NCBI RefSeq assembly: GCF_963966145.1
Contig: NC_091050.1
Coordinates: 5,580,001 to 5,644,000, forward strand
Source: Tenebrio molitor
Lineage: Eukaryota; Arthropoda; Insecta; Coleoptera; Tenebrionidae
Length of the DNA: 64,000 nt
Direction: 5' to 3'
Positions within the stretch are counted from its first letter, which is position 1. The number at the start of each line of letters is the position of its first letter. A program made the translations under genes and the position numbers. Below the pieces are notes generated by a model. It was not told the DNA's origin, did not search any database, and saw only the letters and a program-made list of their open reading frames with translations. Shown piece by piece: positions 1-11,999 of the stretch.

Positions 1-739
1 CGCTTAAAGATATTTTTTGGAAAAAGAAATGTACAAAGTCAACGCTTATTGTCAAAGGCTCCACCTAAGATGGATAGTTGTGGGTCAGACACGTAGTCCA
101 TTGCTTTACTTTACATTTAGCTTCTTTTGTGAAACCTGTGCTATCAAAATTCTTTACGTTACTGGTTTACTTTACTACTTATTACTTATGCTGCATAAAT
201 TCAACGTAAAAAGAGTAAATCTGTTCTGTTAGGTGGAAAGAAATTTCGTATTTCGGCCGCAGTACATGTAGACCATTCAAACTGTCATGTGAAAACGTTC
301 AAAGTGGAGAATAACTGAATAGCGCAACAAAAAGAGAAATTTGCTTATTGCACTTAACTACAAGCGTAACCACTCGAGTTCCTTGTGCTGTGACCGCACA
401 TGAAACAACAGATCACATTACCACCTGTTGTTAAATGCAATAAATATCATTAGTTTGGTATTTATATTATGTTACCCCATTTTAACCAGAAGAACTGTAC
501 AAAACTAGACGACCAGGAAACTGGAACAGATCAAGCAGTAGAACTGTGGAGCAGTTGCGTTAGTAGGTGCCTACCGCAAAATTGCGCTAGAAGAAATCGA
601 CATGGTGTGGATTGTAGGTTTACCGAAGCAAGCTCGAGAGTGCATTATTCCCAATAATTATTGAGAATCCAGGTCAAATTTTTCATTTCGAAGTGAGTGC
701 ATCGTATGTTCGGTGGAAGCAGCGCATTCCACAGCGATT
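1..739. other. No gene seen
   Basis: AT-rich sequence. The open frames here (for example 469-657) have no recognisable domain and no convincing splice sites. I see nothing that I can support. Confidence 0.5.
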
Positions 740-1600
740 ATTATTCAGTGGTTGCTTTTGAATCGTCAATTCTCGCACATCCTCGATCGCTCTCGGTCTG
801 CAGCGACACGTAAGTACGCAAGTGAACTGAACTCTCCCGCTGGTCGTCCACCCGAGACCTAAAATCAGTTAGATTGTAATGCGAAGTATATGTGTTTTGT
901 GTAAGCAAGTAATCCGCGTCGGAAATCGTTTGTGTGTGCACAAGAAAGTATAAAAATCGTTCAATGTGATCGTTTCCTGTCTGATTCCGCCAGTGTAAGT
1001 GCGCCTGATATGTTTCTGCGCCGAAGAAAGTTCCGATCCGACCCCTTTTTTTAGGCTTAATTCAGAAGAATGCGCTTTAAACGTTTAAAAGGACGAATCC
1101 ACCGAAGTACGTGTCGGGGTCGGCGCTTTCTTCGGCTAGTGTTAATTTAGCATTAATTAAATAGTTAGTGTTTAATTAAAAAGAATAACAAATTAAATTT
1201 TCGCAAGTTTCGAGAGTACTTGAGGATATAGGTGGTGAAAGTAAACTAACCGTGCGGGGTCGTTGCCTTCTTAATAACGAAATTGCGTTCGACTCTTCGA
1301 CATTAACATATTTCAGCAAATTAATACCAACTCGATCACTGTAAATAAATATGAGCGAAAATCGGATTCGAAAACAATACACTGCAAATGTGTATCCAGA
1401 TGTAAGCCACAACTTCAACGAGACATTTCCCTCTAAACTGTGCACGTGAATCATACCGTCTTGCCCACAACCGAGTTTCGACGATCATTTTTATTCCCAA
1501 CATTCGCGAAATTAGTTCTTTAATAAAATTCCACCTGAACATGAGAGCGAAATATGAAATTCTTCCGAGGCGACGAACTCCTCGAGGTGAGTCTTACCTG
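740..1600 (+). promoter_or_regulatory. Possible promoter and 5' exon cluster (FNDC3 or unknown gene)
   Basis: This stretch is less AT-rich than its flanks. An arthropod-type initiator (TCAGT) lies near 744 and another TCAGTT near 866. Strong splice donors follow at about 809 (GACAC/GTAAGT) and 1586 (CTCGAG/GTGAGT). An ATG at 1541 opens 15 codons and reaches the second donor in phase 1, the phase needed to join the FNDC3 exon at 19599. A second ATG at 1554 reaches the same donor in phase 0. I infer an upstream transcription start, perhaps for a long FNDC3 transcript. Without RNA data it could equally be the first exon of an unrelated gene or chance. Confidence 0.3.
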
Positions 1601-3638
1601 AGGAATTTCCGTGAAAGGTACGCCAAGAATTTATGATTTCGAAGTCGGTCTGCCTGCATTTTCAGGATAAATCAATTAATACCTCATCCATATCTATTGG
1701 AAGCTACCTACGAGATCCATAATAAATGGTGTCTCCTCGTTTATAATCGCGACAACCTGTTGCGATGGCCTGGATCCTGCGGTTATTCGAGGAGAACATA
1801 CACACACGCCCTCTCACTTCTCAGTATAGCATTCCTAACTGCACCTGACTCCTTAAATACATGTTTTAACGACCTCGTCAACAACTACACATCGATGTTA
1901 TTGTCGGTGCGTATCGATTCTTTTGTCGATGCGTAAAATTAGTAAAAATCTTTTCCCATGCCAGTAGTCCAGAATGAAAACTGGGGGTTGAATTTGTTCA
2001 AACTTCCGGTACTTTTTCGCCGCCGCTCGAGGGGGAATACAGAAACGAGGATGTGGAGATATTTGAATAAAGGGCCCATTTGTTTTGTTAGTAATAAATA
2101 ACACACGTTGTTCAAATTCAGGTTTTTCCCTAAAGAATCTTCCTTCTATTCGACATACTTTCGATCGTCTACTAAGTGTCAAACTCGACATTCCGTTAGT
2201 CGTGCCGGTTCTTTCTGCTTAAACAATGCTGCTGCTGTCATCATTTTTAACTGAAATAGATGATCTGCTCCCAGTCGCATCGAAAGATTCAACTAAGATC
2301 GCCGGGTGAAGAAACGTTTGACGAAAAATATATGATATTAAAAAAATTAATTTAAGTTTGCACGTCTAATTAGTTATAGACAGGAATTAGGGCGTGGCGA
2401 AAGCGGTTTCGTGCACACCCCTGGGGCTAAAAAACTGAAGAAGAGACATTTACTGGCCAGAAAGTTACTACAAACGCTTTAGTTCTTACGCAAACTAAGC
2501 TTGTAAGTCTATTTGAACTGGCCGTAAAATTAGTCGGTTATTAATTTTTTTTTCTACTTTCGATGATACCGTTATGAACTTGTTCGGCCGCTTGCTTACG
2601 ATTCATTTAATTGTTAGATCCTAATAGAAAGTGTAGTAAAAACAATGCGTATAAAGTGACATCCACGAAGAAGTTTAAAATTTTGATGTAGTTTAATCAA
2701 GTTGTAATTTTTTTACATAATTTAGTACAAAAGTTGCTCCAGTCAAAAAGGTTTAGCCGACTACATAGTTGCTTGAATTCGTAGTCCGGACCATTGGCGT
2801 CGTTATTTTTATGTAATACATAGTTGGAAATTTAAAGTTGTGTTCTGTTTTCGCATCAAGCTTATAATTTTCGTTCAAATTATATATGTACTGCATAAAC
2901 TTGTAAATAGTTTTAAAATGTCATAAGAGACACATAGCCAATAGCATTGTACAGTACAATAAGATCGATAATTGTTGTCTTGTCGGTTTGTGAAAAAACA
3001 TTTAGAATTTCCTTGCTTCAGCAGACCGCGTGATCAATTGTAAAAGGTCGAGGCCTTACGTCGACTATGTTAAATATCTCCTGCTGCCGACGAATCCTGC
3101 ATCAAATTATAATAAAAGTCACTAACTGAACTGTCTCTTTACATATACAGCATTTTTATTTAAAATTAGATTTTAAATTGCCCGTAGGTTTGTTCGTTTG
3201 GCGCAAAAGAATAGAAAGTGAAACACAAAAACGATGTTGCTTGCATATATTAAGACATTATTTGGATTTTAGTCGATGCACTTTTACTGCACTTGCGTCA
3301 TCGTAGATTTAACTACCAAGAATATTGAAAACGATTGTGATAAGGATTTCGTCGTAACTTATTCCAACAAAATTATCATTTTCTGTAATAGGGGGAATTT
3401 TCTAAAAACGTACCTACCTGTTTCATGTTTCTTCAAATTTTATAAACATACTCGTCAAATAGGATAGTCCAACTGAATCGCTGATTGCAGAAACCACATC
3501 AGTCAATAATATCAAAATATTGGGGATTAAAATAAAACCACCCACTAATTCAAGTTCTTGACCGTTCTTAACAACCAGGCTCATGTCGTTTCTTTACTCA
3601 TTGTTAAAATACCCCTTTAAAATTTGAAAACAACATAA
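1601..3638. other. Non-coding, nothing recognised
   Basis: AT-rich DNA with short unsupported open frames. No domain, RNA gene or clear repeat was recognised. Confidence 0.45.
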
Positions 3639-4149
3639 CAGTAAAAGCTGCCATAACGGACTGCTCTATCGAACGGACAGTTCTTTGGGCACCGTTTTAA
3701 TTCCTATAGGTTTGTTGAGAAAGTCATTTCTATTGAGTGGACACTCTGTTGAACGGACGTGGACAACAGTTTTTCCTCCCTCTTCGAAAATAAAGCTCTC
3801 TTAGGTAGACGCGGCTCCAGTCAGTCGCCACCAGCCAGAGCCAGTTGCCGGGTGATTCCCCTTTTTAGGCATCAGCAGCAAAAATCTCTATCAGAATTAC
3901 TAAAAAAAAGTATGTGTACGAATTTGAAAAAAAATTGACAGTTTGGCCTTAAAGCCCTTGGGACTAAACGTGATTTTATTAAGCCGTTTGTAGCCTATTC
4001 ACAACCACTTAATTTGGTGTACGTATAGATCATTAAAATCCTCCGATAAATAAGGGAGTTATGATCTCGTCTTTTTTTTTGAGCGGACATCTCTGTTGAA
4101 CGCACAAAAATTAGAGACCGACGGTGTCCGCTCAAGGGAGCTTTTTCTG
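3639..4149. mobile_element. pogo/Tigger-like MITE relic
   Basis: The ends are imperfect inverted repeats: CAGTAAAAGCTGCCATAACG on the left and, read from the other strand, CAGAAAAAGCTCCCTTGAGC on the right, each followed by GGAC. TA dinucleotides flank both ends. Several internal and subterminal copies of a GAACGGAC-like motif are present (near 3673, 3751 and 4082), a layout typical of Tc1/mariner-pogo (Tigger) ends. No transposase frame is left inside, so this is a non-autonomous or deleted copy. Confidence 0.55.
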
Positions 4150-4863
4150 TAAACGAAATTTAATAGAAAAATTGACTCATGTGGTTTCTGGAATCGTGCA
4201 TAAAACTTGCAGCAAATGAAGATATCCTTATGCAATGTAACCATGAGCCGGCAAATCACGGTTTTTCCCCAATTGATTTACGTAATATGTAATGCTAAGT
4301 TAGTTTTAGCCATCAATTGAGTCATCTTTACATATTTTTAACGTTAATTATTACACGTTTTGTTTACGTTTCATTATGAAATTAATTTTTTGTTTTTGTA
4401 TTTTTCTTTTATACATACGATTTATTTGCTCGAGAAAGAGTAACTCGAACCATAGAATTATAATTTTTGCTCACCTAATAAAAATTTCATGAAGCTTGTT
4501 CACGTACGTAATGTGGTATCGTCTCAATCTGAAGCCTTCTTCAAGCTTCTTATATAGTTCCGCCCATTGTTGTTACCGGCATCCTAGATAATTCCGCACA
4601 TATTCTGTCAGGATTCTCATCGAAACTTGCGTTGGTAATCTCCACATCCGCAAATTTCTTAGGAATTAATTGTGAACAAAGTTGAACTTTGTATAATTTT
4701 TTATAATGAAAAATATGAACTGTGATTTCTTTAAACGACATGCAATACGTGCCTAATCGTATTTAACTGTTTGTGAATCACAGAATTATCGTAGTCGTCC
4801 AGCATAGCCATTTATGGAAAAAATGCAAAATAATTTTAATAAGCAGTGCTTTCAATTTATATC
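4150..4863. other. Non-coding, nothing recognised
   Basis: AT-rich spacer between two transposon relics. A 63-codon minus-strand frame (4550-4741) has no recognisable domain. Confidence 0.45.
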
Positions 4864-5041
4864 GAGCGATCAAATTAATTTGTAATCGAATCATCCATGG
4901 ATTTGAATCCGTATGTCTTTTGTGAGTGATATGTCGAGATCCAACCTGTGTTTCAAGCGGTTTATTGGAGCGTGGAGTTCAAGTAACGACATACGACTTC
5001 GGATTCATGGATAACTCGATTACAAATGAATTTGATCGCTC
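4864..5041. mobile_element. MITE family A, copy 1
   Basis: A foldback element of about 178 bp. The left end (GAGCGATCAAATTAATTTG) is the inverted complement of the right end, with a few mismatches. The inner parts (CATCCATGGATTTGAATCCG and its partner near 5000) continue the complementarity, so most of the element could form one long hairpin. A diverged second copy lies at 10906-11078. There is no coding capacity. The superfamily is not identified. Confidence 0.7.
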
Positions 5042-8000
5042 TTTATACCTATTTTAGTTTGATCTTTGGTATTCTCAGCATAATAATACAAAGAAGAATA
5101 TTCAATGGAAAATACCAGTTCTGATTTTATACTTTATTATAGATATACATACCTAAAACATGTAGCATTGGTTGATCAAATACATAACAGAATTATTTTA
5201 TGAAATTTGACATGAGAAGAAATTAAAAAAAATATTTGAAACATATTAAGTGATAACTACAATCCAGTGCCTAGAACGTCCATGCAAATAAAATGTTACG
5301 GTTCACAAAATTTCATTATGGAGAACAGTTATTTTTAAATAAATATCAGTGGCATAACATGATATGGGTCTTCCACGACCTTGGTTATTTCCTCCGGGAT
5401 ATTTTTGATCTCTTAAAACGCAAATTATAATTTGAATAATGTGCGCCAAAATTAATTTAAAGAAATGTAAATGCGATTTTAATGGCACCATACCGAAACA
5501 GATATTTCAGTACCATATTTAATTTTACTGTTGTAATGATTTCATTCTTAGGAAGATCACTCTTATTTTTTGTCCAAACTACTACTCTTAACAAAAGTCA
5601 ATAATGTATTTTTTTATGAAAGTAAAAATACATGCTGTCTATGTATTAATAATAAGTGAATGTTCAAGGTAAAATGAGTTGCAACATTTTGACCCGTTGA
5701 CTGCAGCAGCAAAATCTATAGTATAGAATCTTACCAATTTATCCAAATAAATTCTTTAAATAGCCTTTCACTGATAAAAATTAAAGTTTTTTAAACTTCA
5801 TTATCTAATGCACATTTCAATTGTTTCCAAAATTTTTATTTCTTAGCTAGAAAAGTTTTTATCAATTTTGACAAATAGTGGAATTATAAATAAATTAAAA
5901 TCACTGACGCTTCTGCGACAACGATGAAAGTCCATCTAACCCATGATTACACATTACATTACATGTAAACAATGTAGATGCCAGATGCCATCGAGTTGTT
6001 TGGTGGTCCACTGATATTCTTGGCAGCTTAATACAATAAATTCAAAAAATAAATACAAACAACAATCCACACCGAATTATCGTGATACTTGCGAATTTTT
6101 TCTCAGTCTACGCTACCAGCTTTGGTAAAAGAGCTCGGGAATTGCAAACGGCAATTTAAGATTGCTCGATATAAATACATCGGATGATGTATGTTTATTT
6201 CTATTATGTTGTCCGTGTTGTATATTTAAAACAAAAATTGTATGATATTGCATAATTGTTAGTTACCTACCAATATTTTAATAAAAACTAAGATTGTCAA
6301 CTCGCTGTCAAATGAAACTTACCCTCCTGATTACGATTTTCAATAAACATATAGGACATCAGATCCAGACGACTTTTAAGTGATGTCATTTGACCTTCCA
6401 ATTGATGACTGTTCTGCCTATTAAAATATTAATTTATCAACCCAAACATGCAACAAAGTACAAATGGCTGCAATTTTACATTCTTTTTCGACGAGCATGA
6501 ATGCAACCTATCCAGTATATTTTTTTTATTTTGTACTTTCTTTCTGTCAAAAGTATGAAGAAAGCGCAATTGTAAATATTTAATCCATTTGCTGTTGGTA
6601 TAATTTTGCAAAAACTGGGTAGATCACCAGCATTCATCAAAATTTTGGAATAAATGTTTAATTAACCGTGACGGCTAAATTTAACAACACAGAACTCTGT
6701 TTTGCAACATGAAAATTTTATTTTATAAAAATAATTGCTTGATCGACTCAAGTAACGACGGGGAAGCCCAAGAGAATACATGAGTAATCTGGTCATTCCA
6801 AACATGTTTGGCTTGAGATGAAGTAAGACATGTTTAATAAATATGTACCTACTTAAATCGTGAGGAAACAAAAATCATAACGTTTTCAAGTTGTCGTTAA
6901 TTTTATACAATTACAAGCAACCACCCGTGTCAATATCGTTCACGATTTTCTCTTAGCAACAGTGTCTCGGTTGTGATCCAAGTTCTCTTAACTGGAATTC
7001 GCAAATGCCTCAACAATCAGTTGACCTTTCAGTAATATCTCTTTGGTGAACGCGCCACGGATTTTATGCAAATCGACATTGTATTTCTTAAAATTGTTTT
7101 TGAAAACATTCCTAAGAACTATGTGTTTTTTGTCTATAGCTTAGTTGTCGGAAACAAGATCAGAAATAACCTCTGTTGTCTTATCTTCGAAAAGAACTTT
7201 CATCCAAAACGACTAGATATACCTACACCAGTACTGTGTGGTAAATGTGTATTGGTTTTTTTATTTTTTTCTTATTTTGAAATATGTACTATTATCTCAT
7301 ACATCTTTGATTATTATCGGTTATTCAAACGTTGACTAGTCTGTAGAACATTGAAATTATCTTCACTGCAATAATTAACCAATTCTTTTGAATTCTCCAG
7401 AAGAAGGGCTCATCAAACAAATTATCTCTCCATGTTTGTGCAAAAATTGTGTATTTCTAGATCTATTTTCTACAGTTGCATCCAACCCTATCCTTTCTTT
7501 TTCGTCTGTCTGATGAAGACAGTTCAATAAAAGTAGGCCAAATCGATTCACTTCTAAGACGAGAGCACTCGATCCTTGTTATTTAAAATTTATCGTGTTT
7601 CGTTGCATCATAATATGAAATGAGAATGTAATAATCTAATCATGAGTTGTTTGTAGCAAGCTAGCAACAGTCAATAGAATGGTGGCGGTGACATTAAAAA
7701 AAATCACCAACTTTCACCATTCATAACACGTAACCTAGCAGCCTCAATGTAAAAGCAAGAACCATATTTCCTGTTTGAAAGAATCGCAATTATTCTCAAT
7801 AACAATTTCCCGTGGTCCGCTCCAAAACAATTGCCTTATTTAAAAATTTCTGACGGAAACCAATAACTTTACATAGCACGTACACACTGTATTAGTGGGT
7901 TGCCTTGACAGCGATGGACGGATGTTCAAGTTTTCCTTTCTTTATCCTGGAAGGTTACCAAGAACTATAGTGCTGTATATAACAATTATTGTTACTGCTG

Positions 8001-10905
8001 GTAATATCAGTCAAGCATATTAATTAATGACCGATTTCCAATCAACATTTCACGTGGTTTTAGTAAACATTTGTCAGGTATTTTTTCCAACATATTTTCA
8101 AATGAATTTGTCAGTTAATCGTGTAAAATAATCAAATAGTCGTAGACCTTGAGCAACGGAAATTCTGATACGGAACACGTTTCTTACTGGAAATGTGAAA
8201 ACTGGAAGGAATATTATGGTCACGTAATGAAGAACAAAATTACACTAGATATTCAGGTATATATTTAAAATAACGAGTACAATAAACTCTTCTGATTCGA
8301 CCTTGGCAGTCGACTGCATTACCTAGTGGTACAACTGGATGTTAGTAACCAACATCATCTGCATGGGTAATTTAAAACAGCAATTTCAAAATGAATAACA
8401 TATTTTAATTTCCTCCCAACATACATATGTATTTCAAATCAGAAATGAGTCCTATTAAAGACGAAGGAAAAAAAGAAATTCTTAAACCAAAACAACTGAA
8501 AAGTCAATTACAATAAAAGCTTGGCATTTACTTGCGTCAGTAGTCTTAAGATGATTCGCGGAATTACCGACAACTCCGTGGTTTGGTAGCTGCAATTCAA
8601 CTTTGTCCTTCGGCGTTAAGAGCCGAATCTTAACAAAATATGAAGAGTTGGTAAGCTTGCTATTAAAAAGTTTTAAAACGCAGTTAAATTTTGATTGTGT
8701 TTGCACCCGCAGCTAAAAATACATTGCGTTTCTTGTAAGCAAAATTGCTTTAAATGCTGTAGTAACATTTTGCTGTGTGCAGAAACGATAGTTCATGTCG
8801 AATTGTCGATATAGTTCGCATTCCGCTGTTTGTTTCCTCCATAAAAACAGCAGAAAGAATAAGTAGACTGGAGAGATATCCGTGTCAATCAAGATGGATG
8901 GTTGAAGTGAAAGACGGATATCCATTGAAAACGCTTTATTGACCGGTGTGGTAATACAAAATAAGTCAAATTAAATAATAACGACCATGATACTTGATTC
9001 TGTTGAAATTCTTCCTTCATTTCGATCTCGAAGATAAAATCTTGGAAGTCGCAAAAATGAAAGTAGACATCCGCTTTCAAGGACCAGTCACCGTCACATT
9101 TTTCACTGAAATACCATTAACGTGCAGATCGGAGTTATTTTGCTAAAGTCACTGCATGTAGGTATGTAGATATCAGCTTTTTTATCCATATTTCAGTTCA
9201 AAATTTCTTGTTATATATTAACCATTGAACCATCTCATTGCAAGACATTAATAAGAATGTACCGAATATGTTTTCACAATGAATTGCAGTTTGCTATGCT
9301 AGTATGTATTAAAAAATTATTATTCCTTTTTCACAAATGTAAACATTAGAAATGAAGCCATAAACTTAATATTCACATCCACCATAAATAAGATTATTAT
9401 AGTACAGACATACCGAGACAACATATAAACATTAATAATAATTAATCTATGTGAGCAGAAAAAGTTGAATCGTTATTATTATTAGTTATTAAATAAAGTG
9501 AAGCTTAAAACATTGAACTGAAAATTTTAATCTGGCATTTATTGCTATAAATAGATTTTAATTGGTTAACTAATTGTTTTAATAATTTAAATTATGTCGA
9601 TATTAATCATGTTGAAATAATATAATCGTCACAATTATGTATGTCCAAGCATTATTAAACAAACCATAAATAATTAGTAATTTAACTGTACGCTTTTTGC
9701 AAACAATCTTACCTTTTACTTATTGATTCCAATCATCGCGGCCAATTTAACATTATACCATTAAAACTTGATTAATCGAAATTAATCGATTTCTAGTTTT
9801 CATAATCGCAGATTTTGTCAAGAGGGAACTGCCATTTCCTAGTGAAATTAGCAGGATCAAAGTGTTTTTTTGTTAACATTTGTAGACCTTACAATGTTTC
9901 AAATATCAACGTCTAAAAGTCGCAGTTTATTATTATCAATCCGACAAGATAATTCCTGAACACCGAGAAATTCTTTTCACTGAACTCTTCATTTTCCTTC
10001 TTTATGAAAGATGAAAGAACACTCGTAAAGTGATATTGAAAACCATAGCAAAAATAGAAGTAGTTACCCACACATATGAAAATACAAGGTAATAGAGTAT
10101 TCAAGTTTTTAAAAAACAGGATTTGGAATTTTACGTTTCAAAAAGAAAGTTCACGCTAGTTACTTGTAAGCTGCGAATATTAAGATTTGATCGGAAGACT
10201 TTGAATTGATATGCAGAAGGTAACGGGTAGAGTTGCTGCATGTTGGCAAGTTATTTTCCTTGGTGCATAGTATGTACTGGAGTTGTCTTGTAAATAAATA
10301 TCACTCATACAAATGAAATTTGTCATGAGGTCATCTGTTACACGTGGGCCGAGATGATGATAAACTCATTCAACCCAGTTGAGTTATATAATCGAAAAAC
10401 CAGGAATTAGATTATCTCATCAGGACATGAATGAATTTTGCGATAAAAGACATGTAGTAACAACATTAGGTTAAAATAACTTAATAGATTATAACTAAAA
10501 ACATACCTACTTTTATATCATTTTAATTAATATTTATCTCTTAAACCGGATGTTTTTTTAGTTAGTGTTCTGTTACAGATCCAGAATAATAGATTTTAAT
10601 TCGATCATTTCGGGGTAATTACCTTAATCGTGATTTTTTAATGATCATGCTTTTTTTTCGTTGTGAAATGTGATAATAATCACGTATGTTCAAATAATGA
10701 TGCACGGAGTTGTGTGATTATGATTAATAACACTTCCACGTCAACATATTAAAATTAGAGTTAAGGTTTTTAAAATATCATTGACGCTTTATTTTTACAC
10801 TGGTGGTAGAATAAATTGCTCTGCAGTTTCCTAAAAAAATAACCATATTAACTTGAAATTTCACACTTACAAAAATATATACCGCACTAACATTGTGATA
10901 CATGC
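5042..10905. other. Long AT-rich non-coding stretch
   Basis: Almost 6 kb with only short, isolated open frames on both strands (for example 7066-7335 + and 8482-9080 -). None shows a domain, conserved motif or consistent splice sites. It is probably intergenic DNA or an upstream intron if the 740-1600 exons belong to FNDC3. Confidence 0.45.
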
Positions 10906-11078
10906 ATAAAATTAATTTGTAATCGGCTCATCCATGGATTTGAATCCGTATGTCTTTTGCGATTGATGTCGAGATCAAACCTATGGTTCAAGCTGTGTTT
11001 TATTGGAGCGTGGAGCTCAAGTAACGACATACGATTTCGGGTTCATGATAATTCGATTACAAATTAATTTGATCGCTC
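10906..11078. mobile_element. MITE family A, copy 2
   Basis: Diverged copy of the element at 4864-5041 in the same orientation. It shares the TCATCCATGGATTTGAATCC block, the TTATTGGAGCGTGGAG centre and the ACAAATTAATTTGATCGCTC end. The left tip is degraded (GCATAAAATTAATTTG in place of GCGATCAAATTAATTTG). Confidence 0.7.
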
Positions 11079-11999
11079 ATTACAATATGATCAACAAAAA
11101 AGAAAAAAATGGGCGACTATTGAAAACAAAATTTCTAAAATCGTGTGGCGTGGCTTTAATCGTACCAACAGCTGTAACGAAATGTGGTTTGTCAAAACGC
11201 CAACAAGGTTGTGTTTGGTAAACCTAGTCATAATTTTCTTCATTCCCATTTTGCAAATATGAATATTTTGATTTTTCGAGTGAAAATCATTTTTAAATAA
11301 AATTTACATTAATGTCAAAATTGGCAAGTGACAGTTTATTAAGCTATGCCGCTTTCAGATATTTTGTTTTCGATATCTGCCCATTTTCTCTATTTTTTTG
11401 TTGACCAAATTGTAGTAACTTAGGGTCTCAGTACGTACGCATAATATGTAGAAGGAATAGATTCTCTTTTAAAGTTACGTAGGTAGGGATGTATGGCCGA
11501 TTCTTCCGATAGTAATAAATTCGTGAATTTTACTACATACTCGGTATTTCTGATTTTTTCGGGACTTGTCAAGAAACACTCGGTGAATACCTTCGGTTCC
11601 TGTACTAACTCATTTCGCCCATCTGGTCGCTCCTGCTTCAGTTTCTCATTTTTCCTTTAATTTAGTTAAGTAATCGAAAGTTATAATACTTATAATCGAG
11701 CGATACGCTTGTCATTCTAGATATTAACGGTTGAAGTTGTAGTTGAAAATAACATTCTAGTTCTATTCTATACTATACTCCCATGTCTTATTCTTTTTTT
11801 AGCCCAATGTATAAGGCCTAAAGGAGGTGCCCCCATCCAGCTCGAAGTCATCCGTGTATTGTAACGAAATTTAAAGTATCTGTGATTTGTTTATATGATG
11901 GTGCATTATTGCGATATTAAATGGTGATAGTGTTTAGTAAAAGTGCGTCAGAGCAGTGGTGTGTTTTTTAGCGGTAGTAGTGCTAGTCGATGCTCAGGG
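11079..11999. other. Upstream flank of the first FNDC3 coding exon
   Basis: AT-rich flank. The frame of the coding exon is open back to an in-frame TAG at 11928. A weak acceptor-like TTTAG sits just before 11938, so the coding exon may have a spliced 5' leader. No clear initiator or TATA box was identified. Confidence 0.35.
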
